From Aphrophora alni (taxonomy: Eukaryota; Arthropoda; Insecta; Hemiptera; Aphrophoridae): a DNA stretch of 64,000 nucleotides. The notes below the pieces were generated by a model that was not told the DNA's origin, made no database searches, and was given only the letters and a program-made list of their open reading frames with translations. Shown piece by piece: positions 25,019 through 36,494 of this stretch. A program made the translations under genes and the position numbers. The DNA is taken from NCBI GenBank assembly GCA_963513935.1, contig OY740767.1:154634431-154698430 (forward strand), read 5' to 3'. Position 1 is the first letter of the stretch. Every line of letters starts with the position of its first letter.

Positions 25019-25117
25019 CATCCCCAGAGATCGATACATTTCAATTTCCATGAAGAACATTTCAGTAAATGATTTATTCCATCAGTCAAGCAGTGCTGTA
25101 GGCTTTGTGGCAGAATA

Positions 25118-25230
25118 AAATAAAAAACCCCTAGCCGTTAAATACTCTAATAACGTCAGTGTCCAAAGTGAATAAGAATTGGTCAAAAGAGATCTGATAG
25201 GAAAATGTGGGTGTATCCAGCTGGGATTGC
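25118..25230 (-). repeat. Dispersed repeat, GAGGGCTAGGGG family, minus-strand copy
   Basis: The plus strand shows AACCCCTAGCC, TACTCTAATAACGTCAG and CAGCTGGGATTGCCA, the reverse complement of the family blocks. Similarity to the 29808 copy appears to continue downstream (25500-25600 against 29945-30035: TTTTC-TACTTC, AACAGAAATAAA, ACCCTCTA). The element may therefore be several hundred bp long. Confidence 0.65.
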
Positions 25231-25370
25231 CACGCCTGTATTGTCTATAAGTGAGAGACATTTACATTTAGTCAGCCTGTATTTAACAAAAGTACAATTA
25301 GAAGAGTTTAACAGGCAACACTCTTGGTCAATGACAGTTCCGAGGGATATAGATAGTTTAAAAATAAATA

Positions 25371-25371
25371 A

Positions 25372-25416
<45 letters not shown>
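25371..25416. repeat. (AC)n(AT)n compound microsatellite
   Basis: A short CA run passes directly into about 17 AT units. The open frames across it are simple-repeat artefacts. Confidence 0.95.
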
Positions 25417-25417
<1 letters not shown>

Positions 25418-26237
25418 CACAGAAAATATTCAGTAAGATATTTAATAGATTTGCGACTTCCAGGGTTAACAAGAGCAGAAAACGGCCCATACGATATAGA
25501 TAATTGTATTTTCTACTTCGGCAAACAGAAATAAAGCGAACGGTGTCCTCTCTTGTTTAAAATAATACCCCTCTACGTTAAACAATATAGGTACAGTACT
25601 TAATAGGACTATTTTTGGTTAAAAGCAGGACTCATTTTAAACTGTAATTGAGGCTTTTTGATCTGTGAGTTTCTTGGCTAAGTTATGCAATATTTCATCA
25701 AAAAACAATTTACAGGACATTACATTTCTCAAATCCACCTTTTTTGTAAGTTAATATTTCTCTACTGCATCGTCTTATGAGCTTACAAAATGAAACACTT
25801 CTCTTATCTTGGATAATATTTCTTAAACAATCTGCTTGTATTAGGCTAAGTGTTGTAGGCGTCTATCTGTTCACCCGTACACTTATTTGGTCTCGGGCTA
25901 TCGTCAAATAACTTTCTTTATACTAAGTTAAAATAACGTTGACACTTCAATTTTAGAATGCACGTACAATTTGAGACAGCCAAATCATTTATTTGAATTA
26001 TCAATTAGATGTTGTCCCTAGAGGGAGAATCAATCACTCTTGCCACTTTAGGTTGAACGTTGTCCTGTTCTTGACACACGAGGTGTTGCTTTCTCAGTCT
26101 AGAGAAAAGAGAACAACAAAAAACTTGGTGAAGAAACAGTTTTTCTTTAAAATATAAGACTCTGTTATCACTGATGTCTCAAAAACCGTTAGACCGATTT
26201 AATTCAAAACTATATATCCTAATACACGACCCTATTA

Positions 26238-26258
26238 GGGGTGGGGTGGGTGGGGGGG
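26238..26258 (+). other. Strong G-quadruplex motif
   Basis: Four G runs of 4, 4, 3 and 7 are separated by single T loops. This is an ideal intramolecular quadruplex pattern, isolated in AT-rich DNA. No gene is adjacent. Confidence 0.7.
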
Positions 26259-26259
26259 T

Positions 26260-27485
26260 TTCAATTTAATCTTCTTCTTTCTATAACGTGATTACGATCG
26301 AGACGTTTCACTCTACAGTAGTGATAGGTCGCCATCATGGTATACGCAATATTATCAGCTGTTCCACGTCTTATATAAAAGTTTAAAATTAGTGGTTATA
26401 GTTATGAAACAATTTAAATGGATAATGGATTTAATATGAAACAAATCTTATTCTTGTAATGATGTTTGGTTAGGTCAAACTGTCCATTCTCTACAAACCA
26501 AATAATTTACCATTAATTTTGTACGATCTTTAGACAGGATAGAGTTTTTAAATAAATTTGAACGTTTATAATTAGACTTTTTTTACTAAGATATTAAAAT
26601 TGTATAGTTAGTTCTTAAGATTTCTTAAGACGTTTAAACCAAACATATTAATCAAACCACACTTTTTAAACACCGTGTAGCCTATATAAAACTGCGTTGT
26701 TTTCTGTCAAGCGGAAGATTCCAATAGGTTATCTTAGATAATAGCATTAGAATCGTCCTATCGTAATGGGTAAAATAAATAGATTAACATGATTGCACAA
26801 TAATCAATCATGATCCATCGCGCCACCTTATCATTCATCTTCAAAACATATTTGCTATATCCGCCAAAGGCTGAGGCGCGTTTCATTTATCGATCATTTT
26901 GTTGAAGATTTCAGTTTGTTTACTTTGACACTAAGCTCGGCACGTATTTGAGGAGGCTGTTCTTAGCAACCCGACGATATTAAGCTAACCATGGCTGAAT
27001 AAATAATTGGCGTCATGGGAGTAGAGGCTAGAGTCAAACCTTACTGTGGAGAAATGCAATCTATTTAGTATGTAAAATAAATGGTTCAAGTAATAACAGT
27101 AACAGTATATTGTATTTAAGAATAGAATAAAACCTCATGTCAACCAAAAAAAAATATCAAAACTACGTTCATTTCTATTTCTTAACATCTATATGAATCT
27201 AAGATTAGATTGTAAGGAGCAAAACCATAGCACACATTTTCCCACTCGCCCACCCTAAAAGCCAAATAAAAACTAAACATTACCAAAAATACTATTTGGG
27301 TATTGGTCATCTAGTTAAAGATAAAATAAATGTTTAAACTCTGAACTTTCAATAACACCCTTCAAGGTCCATTTTTGTTTTTGTTTTTTTCAAATATTCA
27401 AGAAGCGTGATATTTTTTGAATTGGATTTTGAACATAGTTTTGGGTCATTATTCTTCACATAAGTTTTGTTTTAAGGCTACCTTT
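26260..27485. other. AT-rich non-coding DNA
   Basis: No gene or delimited repeat recognised. Confidence 0.5.
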
Positions 27486-27489
27486 AGAG

Positions 27490-27665
27490 GTTACAATTGG
27501 ATCAAATTTTATCAAAATCGTGGAAGCCCATTTTGATAAAATTGTAATTTTGTGTTTTTTATCTCAGTAGATATCTCAAATTTGATAAAAGTTAATTTGA
27601 GTTATACAAAATAAAAGCACTGCCAAATTTGATTAAAATTGGTCCGCACGTAGAGCACTGCATAA
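27490..27665 (+). repeat. Degenerate dispersed repeat, GATCAAAATC family
   Basis: Contains GGATCAAATTTTATCAAAATCG, CATTTTGATAAAATTGTAATTTTGTGTTTTTT and AGAGCACTGCATAA. These blocks occur in the same order in the copy at 42110-42570. Confidence 0.65.
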
Positions 27666-28470
27666 TAATAATTAGGCCTATAATTTTACTTTCTCACAAT
27701 ATACGCTATTGTGTATAGGCTACGTTTTGAGAGCCCCTGTGTCCGTAACAAAAAATCGGATATGTGTAAAACTGCTGTACATACCAATTTAGTTCAAATT
27801 ATAGTTGAATCTAAAGATTAATTATTCAAACCCGTTATAAAATCGCAATTAGCCCTATTATAGTTTTTAAGAATAATTGGCAAAACAAAACAAAAGTTAT
27901 TACACAAGCTAATCACAAGGCATTTTCAGTTTTATTATTACTTTCGAAATACCATTTTTTGTGACGTTTAGTTTTAATTAGTTTTCGGTGGTGCGTAAGT
28001 ATTTAGCCGATAAAAGTAAAACCAATGCATTAATTTGTAAACATTCATGAAGTGTAGGCCTACATACGTCATCAGTTGTATGACTGACGTAACGTAGACA
28101 GTACAGTGACGTCATTAATTGACTTACCGTGCTAAAATCCCACCCATATATACACGTAGAATAGAGGAAGTTACGTGATGAGTCACTCATATCCGTTTTG
28201 TAATCTCAGAGTCAATGAATTTTTTGGAATGACCAATTTTAGTCAAATTTGGTATGTGAACATATCTTTTACCATATCACTTGACTTTTGTTCAAAACTA
28301 AAAATTTGGAAACAGCTGCCCCAACGATAAAAACACAAAAACTACAAATTTCTCAGAATCGACTCAAACTATTTTGTTATTGTTTGTTGCCATACCGACT
28401 ACTGTTAATTATAATTTATTAAATTACTCACCGTCCAGTAGTTTTTTCCGTTTTTTCTCAACGACGGCCG

Positions 28471-28494
28471 TTTCGGCTATTCAGCCATTTTCAA
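28471..28494 (-). ncRNA. Decayed hammerhead-ribozyme-like motif of the Penelope element
   Basis: On the minus strand the order is TTGAAAA (box 1 position), T, stem GGCT, loop GAAT, stem AGCC (28475-28486), GAAA (28471-28474), then CGGCCGTC. This is the hammerhead core order box 1, stem II, GAAA. Penelope-like elements are known to carry hammerhead motifs next to their ends, and the distance after the GIY-YIG stop (about 175 bp) fits. Box 1 should be CTGATGA and has several changes, so activity is unlikely. Confidence 0.45.
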
Positions 28495-28668
28495 GTGTTC
28501 AGTTTCAGGACATTTACTATTCCTCGTTATAACATAAAAGTTCACAACACACAGTTATACACGCAATACACATACACATAGAAGACACAATAAAACACAT
28601 CTTGTAGGTACACTATCTGTATCTGGACTAGTTCCTCAAGTGAATCTTGGAAGCTTATCAGTTGTGTC

Positions 28669-29352
28669 TTAACATTCTATTATTGTGTCAAATAATGAGT
28701 TTGCATCAAAGTTCAATTTCTCGTTAAGTAGTGTTCCAGGTTCTGTTTTGAATGCTTTGTATATTTCAAACTGTTCCAAAGCATTCATAAGTTTTCCTTT
28801 TTTGCATCTATGTAAAATGTCCATTGATTTATTTATATTACTGTACTTGTGATTCGTTTGAATTATATGTTCAGCAAATTTTGATTCTGTTTTTAGGGGG
28901 TGTGTATGACGTATAGCAGGTGGAATATGTTCCTTAAATCTTTTTTGAAATGTTCGGCCCGTTTGTCCAATGTATTTTTTAGGGCAGTCATCACATGATA
29001 TTTGGTAAATTCCTGTTTGTTGAAATTTGTCAATAGTAATGGTATTTCTGTTTATTATGGTTGATATATTATTATTTGTTTTATATGTGATCGTGTACCC
29101 TTGTTTCTTGAAGATGTTTCTTATAATATGCTGCAGGTCTTTATTGTACTGCATTGTTAAGTATTTATTGTCCTTGGTTAAATTCATTTTCTCATTCTTT
29201 TGCTTTTGTTTTTTGAACAAATTGTCAACTATTGTTGGTTTGTAACCATTTTGGACTGCAATATATTTGATAGTGTTATATTCCTCTTCAAAGTCGTCTT
29301 GGGACATCGGTACTGTCTGTAGTCTGTGGATAAAGCTGTTAAATGCTGTTAA
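28669..29352 (-). pseudogene. Penelope-like RT tail plus GIY-YIG endonuclease
   Basis: From the first Met (29307) the frame is 212 codons. Similarity to Penelope proteins starts 15 codons earlier with LTAFNSFIHRLQTVP, after an in-frame TAG, so the Met is internal. Residues 1-95 are the post-RT linker. GIY is at 99-101 and YIG at 112-114, followed by QTGR. Cysteines 105 and 108 lie between GIY and YIG, as in the zinc-binding insertion special to Penelope nucleases. R123 and H127 follow in QKRFKEH. The acidic ALEQFE (176-181) and LLN (193-195) complete the fold. The nuclease normally nicks target DNA to prime reverse transcription. The domain looks intact, but without the RT core the copy cannot move itself. 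Confidence 0.85.
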
Positions 29353-29807
29353 ACTATTTTGATCAAATTTTGCTCAAATATAAATAAACTCTAAGGACAA
29401 AACGTATTGGTCGCTATTTGGTTTGTGATTTATCTAGCTATAAAGAAACTTTAAAAATCTTATATGTAGTTGATAAAAAAGTAAATTTTTAATAAAATTA
29501 TATATAAAATTTGCAAAACAAAATAACGATGTTTGATGCCCGAAACAAAACTTGATAGGTTATGTTAAGCTACTGGTCTGACATTGAGAAAATTATAAAG
29601 TAAATGGAACTACGCAACTATAGTACCCAAGAGTGACCTGATGAAGGAGAGGAATCTATTAATTGCAAAAAGCCATATTTCTAGATTTCATAATTATTAT
29701 TGGTGAGCTGGGTTTGGTAGTAATTGCGTAACATTTCTTGTTGTTTAACGGCGAAAACCTTCCCGCTCATCATCGGCAAAAAAAAAAATGAAGAAAAATC
29801 AGTATAA

Positions 29808-29930
29808 AAATAAAGACCCCTAGCCCTCGAATACTCTAATAACGTCAGGGTCTGAAAAGAACAAAAGTCGGTTAAGAGAGAGACCAGCTGGGTCCTACTC
29901 CCGGGATGGCCAAGCTCCTATTTGTCACAG
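29808..29930 (-). repeat. Dispersed repeat, GAGGGCTAGGGG family, minus-strand copy
   Basis: The plus strand reads AGACCCCTAGCCCTCGAATA, then CTCTAATAACGTCAGGGTCTG, ending in a CCCGGGATGGCCAAG block. It is the least degraded family member here. Confidence 0.7.
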
Positions 29931-30191
29931 ACATGATTAATTAATAAACACGTTTTCCTACTTCACAAACGTCAGAATAAAAAAACAACACTACTCAAAA
30001 TATAACCCTCTAAGTGAACCTAACAAAGGGTGAACATAACCTTAAAAACCGCGCAAATTTGAATTGAGTAATTAGATCACAGACAAATGTAAGTTTGAAG
30101 TCAGCTGTCAGTTGTAAAATATGCATCCATTAGGAACAGAAACAATTAAAAGAATGGATATATATGATCGGGGGGGAAGAGACACCCCTAT

Positions 30192-30320
30192 TGTGAGACC
30201 GCGTGGCTTAGTGGAGTTCCCACGTGGGGCGCGTGCCATACACCCACACTTTGCCTATGTCGTGGGAAATAAACTTTTAGCAAGTTCACTTTGAAAGTAA
30301 TTCTGTGGTTGGTTGTTACA
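30192..30320 (+). mobile_element. Possible short LTR with adjacent primer-binding-like site
   Basis: A 129-bp segment begins TGTGAGACC and ends GTTGTTACA, giving the TG...CA ends expected of an LTR, with AATAAA at 30268-30273. It is directly followed by GAAGTGGGCGTGG, a form often seen after LTRs of insect Gypsy/BEL elements. An ATG at 30400 opens a short frame (MAPGTTTSVTK...) where gag would start, but it stops within 30 codons. There is no second LTR and no pol. A tRNA A-box-like TGGCTTAGTGG at 30204-30214 without a B box leaves a SINE as an alternative. Confidence 0.3.
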
Positions 30321-30515
30321 GAAGTGGGCGTGGCCAATATAGTGACTGATAATGCAGTGAACATACAAGTGTCAGTATAGTTAGAACAGCTTTCAAGTGA
30401 TGGCACCAGGTACTACTACTTCCGTTACAAAGATTATCTCAACTGGTAAACGTTGTTTAAAGGTATGTCTAGTGTGTCTATGTGTTTCGTAGGTCTAGAA
30501 AGTTTTGTATATGGT

Positions 30516-30520
<5 letters not shown>

Positions 30521-30551
<31 letters not shown>
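30521..30551. repeat. (AT)n microsatellite
   Basis: About 15 AT units. Confidence 0.95.
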
Positions 30552-30553
<2 letters not shown>

Positions 30554-30559
30554 TTTTCA

Positions 30560-31856
30560 GAGAAATTTCGCTGCTCCAAAAGAACTAAAGTGCTTTGTAA
30601 ATAAAGTATGTCTGTGAATTTTTTTACCACGACTGGACCGATTTTGATCAATTTTTGTATATCGAAATTTATATTCATTTTTTAAATAATTTAACATGTA
30701 TGACTTTAAAACAAAACCCTCAGTGTTATCGTATCAAAGAAAACGTCGATTCGACTTTATCGGTAACGAAACACAAAGTTTTCAACGGTTTGTTTATAAA
30801 AGTACTAATATAACAAAATCCGCACTACCAATTTCGTTAAATTTTGGCGCGCTATGTTTATGAAAGTGTTCGTTTATACAGTGTTCTATAACCCAAACAA
30901 GTGAACCGCTTTAGATTATATTTGAAATATGGGCACATTTTGACTATATTTTAAGGAAGTTTGTTGTTTTTTTTGTTATATTTAGTGTAAAATAAAGTGT
31001 TTATTGTGGAAAATTTCGGTTTCTTTTATTTGTAAATTGAGGTTTTTACAAGTGTTGCTAATTTCAAGGCAATTTTTGCCTGATTCTAGTACAGTAGTTA
31101 GTTATCTTTATGATAACGAGAAATAAAATCTGAAATTTGTTTCAAAGTTAAAGAATGCAATTTTGTTAACTAAATTAAAATATAGTTGTAACGATGAAGT
31201 GTGCACATATCACAAAATCTTACACACGTTTAAAATTACCGTTCTAATTATTTATATTTTTATTCCATTTTAAGCAAATTTTTCAAATTACCTTTTTTAA
31301 AGAAAGAAAATATTGTTTTAAATACTTTTACAATTATTACGTTTGAATTTAAATAAAGGAAATTACAACATTGCATAAAATTGAAATGCATTGAATTTAA
31401 TAAAAAGCACTTCATTTCTAAGACAATAAAGAATTTTTTATGGAGCATCAATTAGAAACATCAGAAATTATCATCATTTTACGATATTTGCAGAGTGAAG
31501 ATTCTAATTTTAAGTAAATTTAATTAAACATTTTTAATCTTGTTAGGGACTGTATACACAAACATTGCAGAAACTTTTTCACACACACATCCTCAAAACC
31601 AAATAGGCTACTAATCGATCAAATTTTGTATTACCAGAAATGTTGCTAATTGTCATTTGAAGAAATAAAAATTAACCATGGATTTTTAGATTAAACAAAC
31701 TTGTCCCATTAAAGCAGTTGGGCCCTAATTGTATTTAAATAACGGGTGTCAAGTTTACTTCATTATTCCTCCATCTTAATTTTTTTATTTGTGATTTGCT
31801 ACACGAGCTTTAGATTTCACCAAAATCGGTATAGCTGGGTCAAAAAAATAAAATAA
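30560..31856. other. AT-rich non-coding DNA
   Basis: No gene seen. The last 60 bp (CACCAAAATCGGTATAGCTGGG) look like a fragment of the GATCAAAATC dispersed family, immediately before the 51-bp array. Confidence 0.5.
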
Positions 31857-33484
31857 AGTCTGTAAAATTTAAGTAACATATTTTTGTTATTTTCTATGTA
31901 CATACTGAGTCTGTAAAATGAAAGTAACGTATTTTGTTATTTTCTATGGACATACTGAGTCTGTAAAATGAAAGTAACATATTTTGTTATTTTCTATGGA
32001 CATACTGAGTCTGTAAAATGAAAGTACAGTAACATATTTTTGTTATTTTCTATGTACATACTGAGTCTGTAAAATGAAAGTAACGTATTTTGTTATTTTC
32101 TATGTACATACTGAGTCTGTAAAATGAAAGTAACATGTTTTTGATATTTTCTATGTACATACTGAGTCTGTAAAATGAAAGTAACATATTTTGTTATTTT
32201 CTATGTACATACTGAGTCTGTAAAATGAAAGTACAGTAACATATTTTTGTTATTTTCTATGTACATACTGAGTCTGTAAAATGAAAGTAACGTATTTTGT
32301 TATTTTCTATGTACATACTGAGTCTGTAAAATGAAAGTAACATATTTTTGATATTTTTTATGTACATACTGAGTCTGTAAAATGAAAGTAACATGTTTTT
32401 GTTATTTTCTATGTACATACTGAGTCTGTAAAATGAAAGTAACATGTTTTTGTTATTTTCTATGTACATACTGAGTCTGTAAATTGTAAGTAACATATTT
32501 TTGTTATTTTCTATGTACATACTGAGTCTGTAAAATGAAAGTAACATGTTTTTGTTATTTTCTATGTACATACTGAGTCTGTAAATTGTAAGTAACATAT
32601 TTTTGTTATTTTCTATGTACATACTGAGTCTGTAAAATGAAAGTAACGTATTTTTGTTATTTTCTATGTACATACTGAGTCTGTAAAATGAAAGTAACAT
32701 GTTTTTGTTATTTTCTATGTACATACTGAGTCTGTAAAATGAAAGTAACATATTTTTGTTATTTTCTATGTACACATACTGAGTCTGTAAAATGAAAGTA
32801 ACATGTTTTTGTTATTTTCTATGTACATACTGAGTCTGTAAATTGTAAGTAACATATTTTTGTTATTTTCTATGTACATACTGAGTCTGTAAAATGAAAG
32901 TAACATGTTTTTGTTATTTTCTATGTACATACTGAGTCTGTAAAATGAAAGTAACATGTTTTTGTTATTTTCTATGTACATACTGAGTCTGTAAAATGAA
33001 AGTAACATGTTTTTGTTATTTTCTATGTACATACTGAGTCTGTAAATTGTAAGTAACATATTTTTGTTATTTTCTATGTACATACTGAGTCTGTAAAATG
33101 AAAGTAACATGTTTTTGTTATTTTCTATGTACACATACTGAGTCTGTAAAATGAAAGTAACATGTTTTTGTTATTTTCTATGTACATACTGAGTCTGTAA
33201 AATGAAAGTAACATGTTTTTGTTATTTTCTATGTACATACTGAGTCTGTAAAATGAAAGTAACATATTTTTGTTATTTTCTATGTACACATACTGAGTCT
33301 GTAAAATGAAAGTAACATGTTTTTGTTATTTTCTATGTACATACTGAGTCTGTAAAATGAAAGTAACATATTTTTGTTATTTTCTATGTACATACTGAGT
33401 CTGTAAAATGAAAGTAACATGTTTTTGTTATTTTCTATGTACATACTGAGTCTGTAAAATGAAAGTAACATGTTTTTGTTATTG
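31857..33484. repeat. 51-bp tandem array, about 32 copies
   Basis: Units share GAGTCTGTAAAATGAAAG, TTTTTGTTATTTTCTATG and TACATACT. Early units (31857-32340) are often 50 bp because the T run is one shorter, and two carry an extra ACAGTA. Later units are mostly 51 bp. Variants include AAATTGTAAG (four units) and a 2-bp CA insertion at about 32771, 33131 and 33287. Because 51 is 17 codons, the minus strand stays open as repeats of MYIENNKNMLLSFYRLS (32257-32775, 32766-33134, 33280-33471) until a CA insertion breaks the frame. There is no signal, domain or splice context, so I treat this as non-coding. Confidence 0.95.
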
Positions 33485-36165
33485 AAATCTGTACATTTCT
33501 ATATAATTTAGTAGACTATGTACAAAACACTTGTTAAAAATGGCCGCTATTTTGCAGTACGATTTTATGAATTTTAATAAGGTCACACAAAGTGTCCCTT
33601 CCTATCTTAACGTGCTTACGACGGACGTATAGGAATGTAGAAATTTACTTTTTAGTTTTCCTGAAACCGTAAAACTCGAAACTCAGTAAAAAAACCGAGG
33701 TCGAATTTCTTTGTGTGTGTTAACCAAACTTACCCTCACTTCGTATCCTGAGTTGGTAAAAACAAACGGTAAAGAAACAAAAAATACTTTTCGTTTGGTG
33801 GGTGACGAGAGACATTTAAGCGGTAGATGATTCATCTTTAACCACTTAATGGTAAAACTACCTGAGATACGGCCAAAACACGTCCCAATACCAAATTTGT
33901 CTGTCCAGTTGTTAAGGCTGTACAGACATATATAACAACTTTGGAAACTAGAGATTTCTAAACGAATATTACAAACTTAAAAAAATAATAAGTTTTCTCC
34001 TTCCTAATAATATTTAGCGTTATTTTACTACTTTTAAACCCTCGGTATGTATATGAACTATGGCTACGGGAACTCGAGGGGGGCATACAGAAGTCTTTAA
34101 TAAACTTTCAAGGAGTTAAAAAGTTACGGTTTTGACCCATCATCATGGGTGTAGGTGGAAAGCTTTGATCGGTAGCCAATTCCGGTTGTGAAGTTAAGGA
34201 TACAGCGACGGGACCGCACGCCGTTAAGGATTGTTGCGCCACAGGATATAAATATATTTAATTAAAATATGAGTCATAGCGATGTTTTTGTCATCCTTCG
34301 ACAATAAACAATGGCTATCAATAAGTACCACTTCAAACATAACTTCTGTAGATTATTTTTTGCTCAGCTACATAATCACAATTTGAAGTTAAAATTAGAT
34401 TCCCTTAATATAACATACGGACTTCATATTAAGATTATAAAATATTATACAATCATTTTTATTTACCCTATTAGTGAAGTATTAAGTTATGGTAAGATTT
34501 GCAAACGGATATGTAGGCATCATTTTTCTGGTATTACAAATCTTAAATAATTACTGGATTGTGGTCCCTACAACGTTATAATAAATTTAATAACTTTTTT
34601 TATTCCCTTTTATAATTACATTTCTTGGGAGTAGTTTTTCCTTTAAGAAATATTCCCACCATTTTTGTGAACGTCCATTTCTAACAAGGATGATTATTGT
34701 TATCAGAAGAAAATATTTGTCCTCCCAACAAATGAAACCGAAAATCATGATATGAAAATAAGCTGTACTGTATTTAATTTAATATTTTGTTTTAATATAG
34801 AACTCGACCCTAATAAACCCTTTGGCCACTCTTGATTTATCGCTTTTTACCCGGCACCTCGATGGGGGGGGGAGGTAAATCAATTTCAATGTTACAGACT
34901 TTCCTTAGGAAATGTAGTTATTGGAGCCTCCCTTGTGGCAACAGTTGGGACACGGAACGTGAACATATGCCTTCTCTTCCAAAATCTCCCCTCCAAACTT
35001 TGAAGGAGTGAATATTTGACATACAAGCATTTTCTTCTAAAAGTTGGTTTCATGGGCCTTGTGACAGCGACTAGAACCTCATTTAACACATTTTAGTTGG
35101 AAACTATATTTGACATCTCTGAACAACAACTGTTTAATTAGATTTTTCACTATTGCCTCCGTACGACGATGGACGGACGAGACGTCGCAAATCAAATTTT
35201 CAGTTTTCTGAATCCCTAAAACTGTGATTGAAATTGTTGATGATTACCCCCTATACTTAATAAACTCATGGTGTGAGGTAATTTTGTCTTACAATTATCA
35301 ATTCAGTTTAACTTTTCAACTACTGTATGTAGGCTTAGCTAGAGACGAGCCTCCTGCGGTCATGCGCAGTTCAACGTCCTTCAGAAACAAAACAAGTTCA
35401 AGAGTGAAAGTAGGAGCCGGACCTCTAAGTTATGTGTCATTGGATCCGCCGCCTCTGGGATGTTGCCAATGTTATAAGTAATAATACAAAATATATGAAA
35501 TCAATGCAGCCTACATCCTGTTTATCCCAAGTTATAACCCACTTTTACTCAAATATGGACACGTATACTCGAATCCCCTCTATTTACACAGATAGCGTAT
35601 TTAACTTTAGTTAAACATTTAGATTGAGGCGCCATTGTTTTTATACGGCCTAGACACACAATATTTATTCACTCCATCATTGACTTAGAGCCTAAGTACA
35701 CACACACAAATTTCCTAAGAAATGCCTCGACATCGGTTACACAATGATAAGCGTTTTGTCAAACAATAAGTTTAATTTATCTATTATTAGGTCATGCATG
35801 CAGCTAGGAAGCGAGTTTCACGTTGACTAACCCACCAAACCCTGAGAGACCTGATAGAAAGATGAGAGGGATCTAAATGGGAAAAAAACTATAGATCTTG
35901 GGATTGTCAAACACCTACACATTAAAATGACCTCCTGAGGGATAAATATAATCATTTATGTATATACGTAATAAACATTGCACAAACTTTCTCATCTACA
36001 AAACAATAATCGTAACCGAATATGATTTCGGTAATTGCCGATGATAAACTGAAAAAGAATCACGGACACTGATAAACTTGCTTTGCTTGTCACGAACTTA
36101 CTTGCCAAGGTCGGTTTTGCTAATCCTCAACAATATCGACGTCTTTTTTTTAACTAGTCTTGGAA
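33485..36165. other. AT-rich non-coding DNA with one CpG-containing patch
   Basis: No supported gene. 35340-35470 is richer in CpG (CCTCCTGCGGTCATGCGCAG) and follows an acceptor-like CTACTGTATGTAG, but no donor closes it. The frame there (35224-35481) has no recognisable domain. 35825-35930 partly matches the GAGGGCTAGGGG family on the minus strand. Confidence 0.45.
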
Positions 36166-36169
36166 CAAA

Positions 36170-36490
36170 TTTATTATAGGGGACTATAGTGTGCTTCATA
36201 TAGAACCCTAGTGAAAATCAAAAATATATAATTAAAATGTCAAAATGGTGGCAATTTTAATCAGTATTTGTTCATATCTCGTATGTGACTCAACCAAATT
36301 AAATTTCAATTCTGTATGTAATGTTTGTATTGATACGATGAGAGTGGATGTACACATCTACGAAGCCGGTCTAAGTAGTGGTGTACAATATTATGAGGTT
36401 CAGAAACAAACTTACTGACCCCTTGATCTAGGAATACAATTTAAAATATTCTACTTGGCTCAAAAAAACAACTTTTTGAGTATTAAGTGT
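36170..36490 (+). repeat. Single-monomer relative of the 142-bp satellite
   Basis: Shares ordered blocks with 59390-59625 and with the flank at 61328-61360. They are CAAAATGGTGGCATTTTAA-type sequence (36242 against 59436), TGTATTG, AAACAAACTTACT, CCTTGATCTA-GAATACAATTTAA (36421-36443) and a following TTTTTGAG-ATTA. The central part differs. Only one monomer-equivalent is present. Confidence 0.55.
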
Positions 36491-36494
36491 AGGA

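Larger units (their letters stand above)
28395..29352 (-). mobile_element. 5'-truncated Penelope-like element
   Basis: On the minus strand it runs from inside the reverse transcriptase C-terminus (first recognisable codon at 29352) through a GIY-YIG endonuclease to a 3' region of about 270 bp holding a hammerhead-like motif (28471-28494). The far 3' end is placed near the ACTACTG / CAGTAGT inverted pair (28398-28442) and is approximate. The upstream RT palm and fingers are missing. No second pseudo-LTR is visible, so the copy is dead as an autonomous element. Confidence 0.8.

Noticed and set aside
30204..30214. tRNA gene or tRNA-derived SINE from an A-box-like TGGCTTAGTGG
   Set aside because: No B box at the proper distance and no cloverleaf; the LTR reading explains more of the region.
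32257..33471. Repeat protein encoded on the minus strand of the 51-bp array
   Set aside because: The unit length is a multiple of three, so any frame without a stop in 17 codons stays open. A 2-bp insertion repeatedly breaks it, and no signal, domain or splice context exists.
35224..35481. CpG-containing 85-codon frame with an acceptor-like upstream sequence
   Set aside because: No donor or polyA context and no recognisable domain. The acceptor match is weak and stop codons follow immediately, so support is too thin to call an exon.
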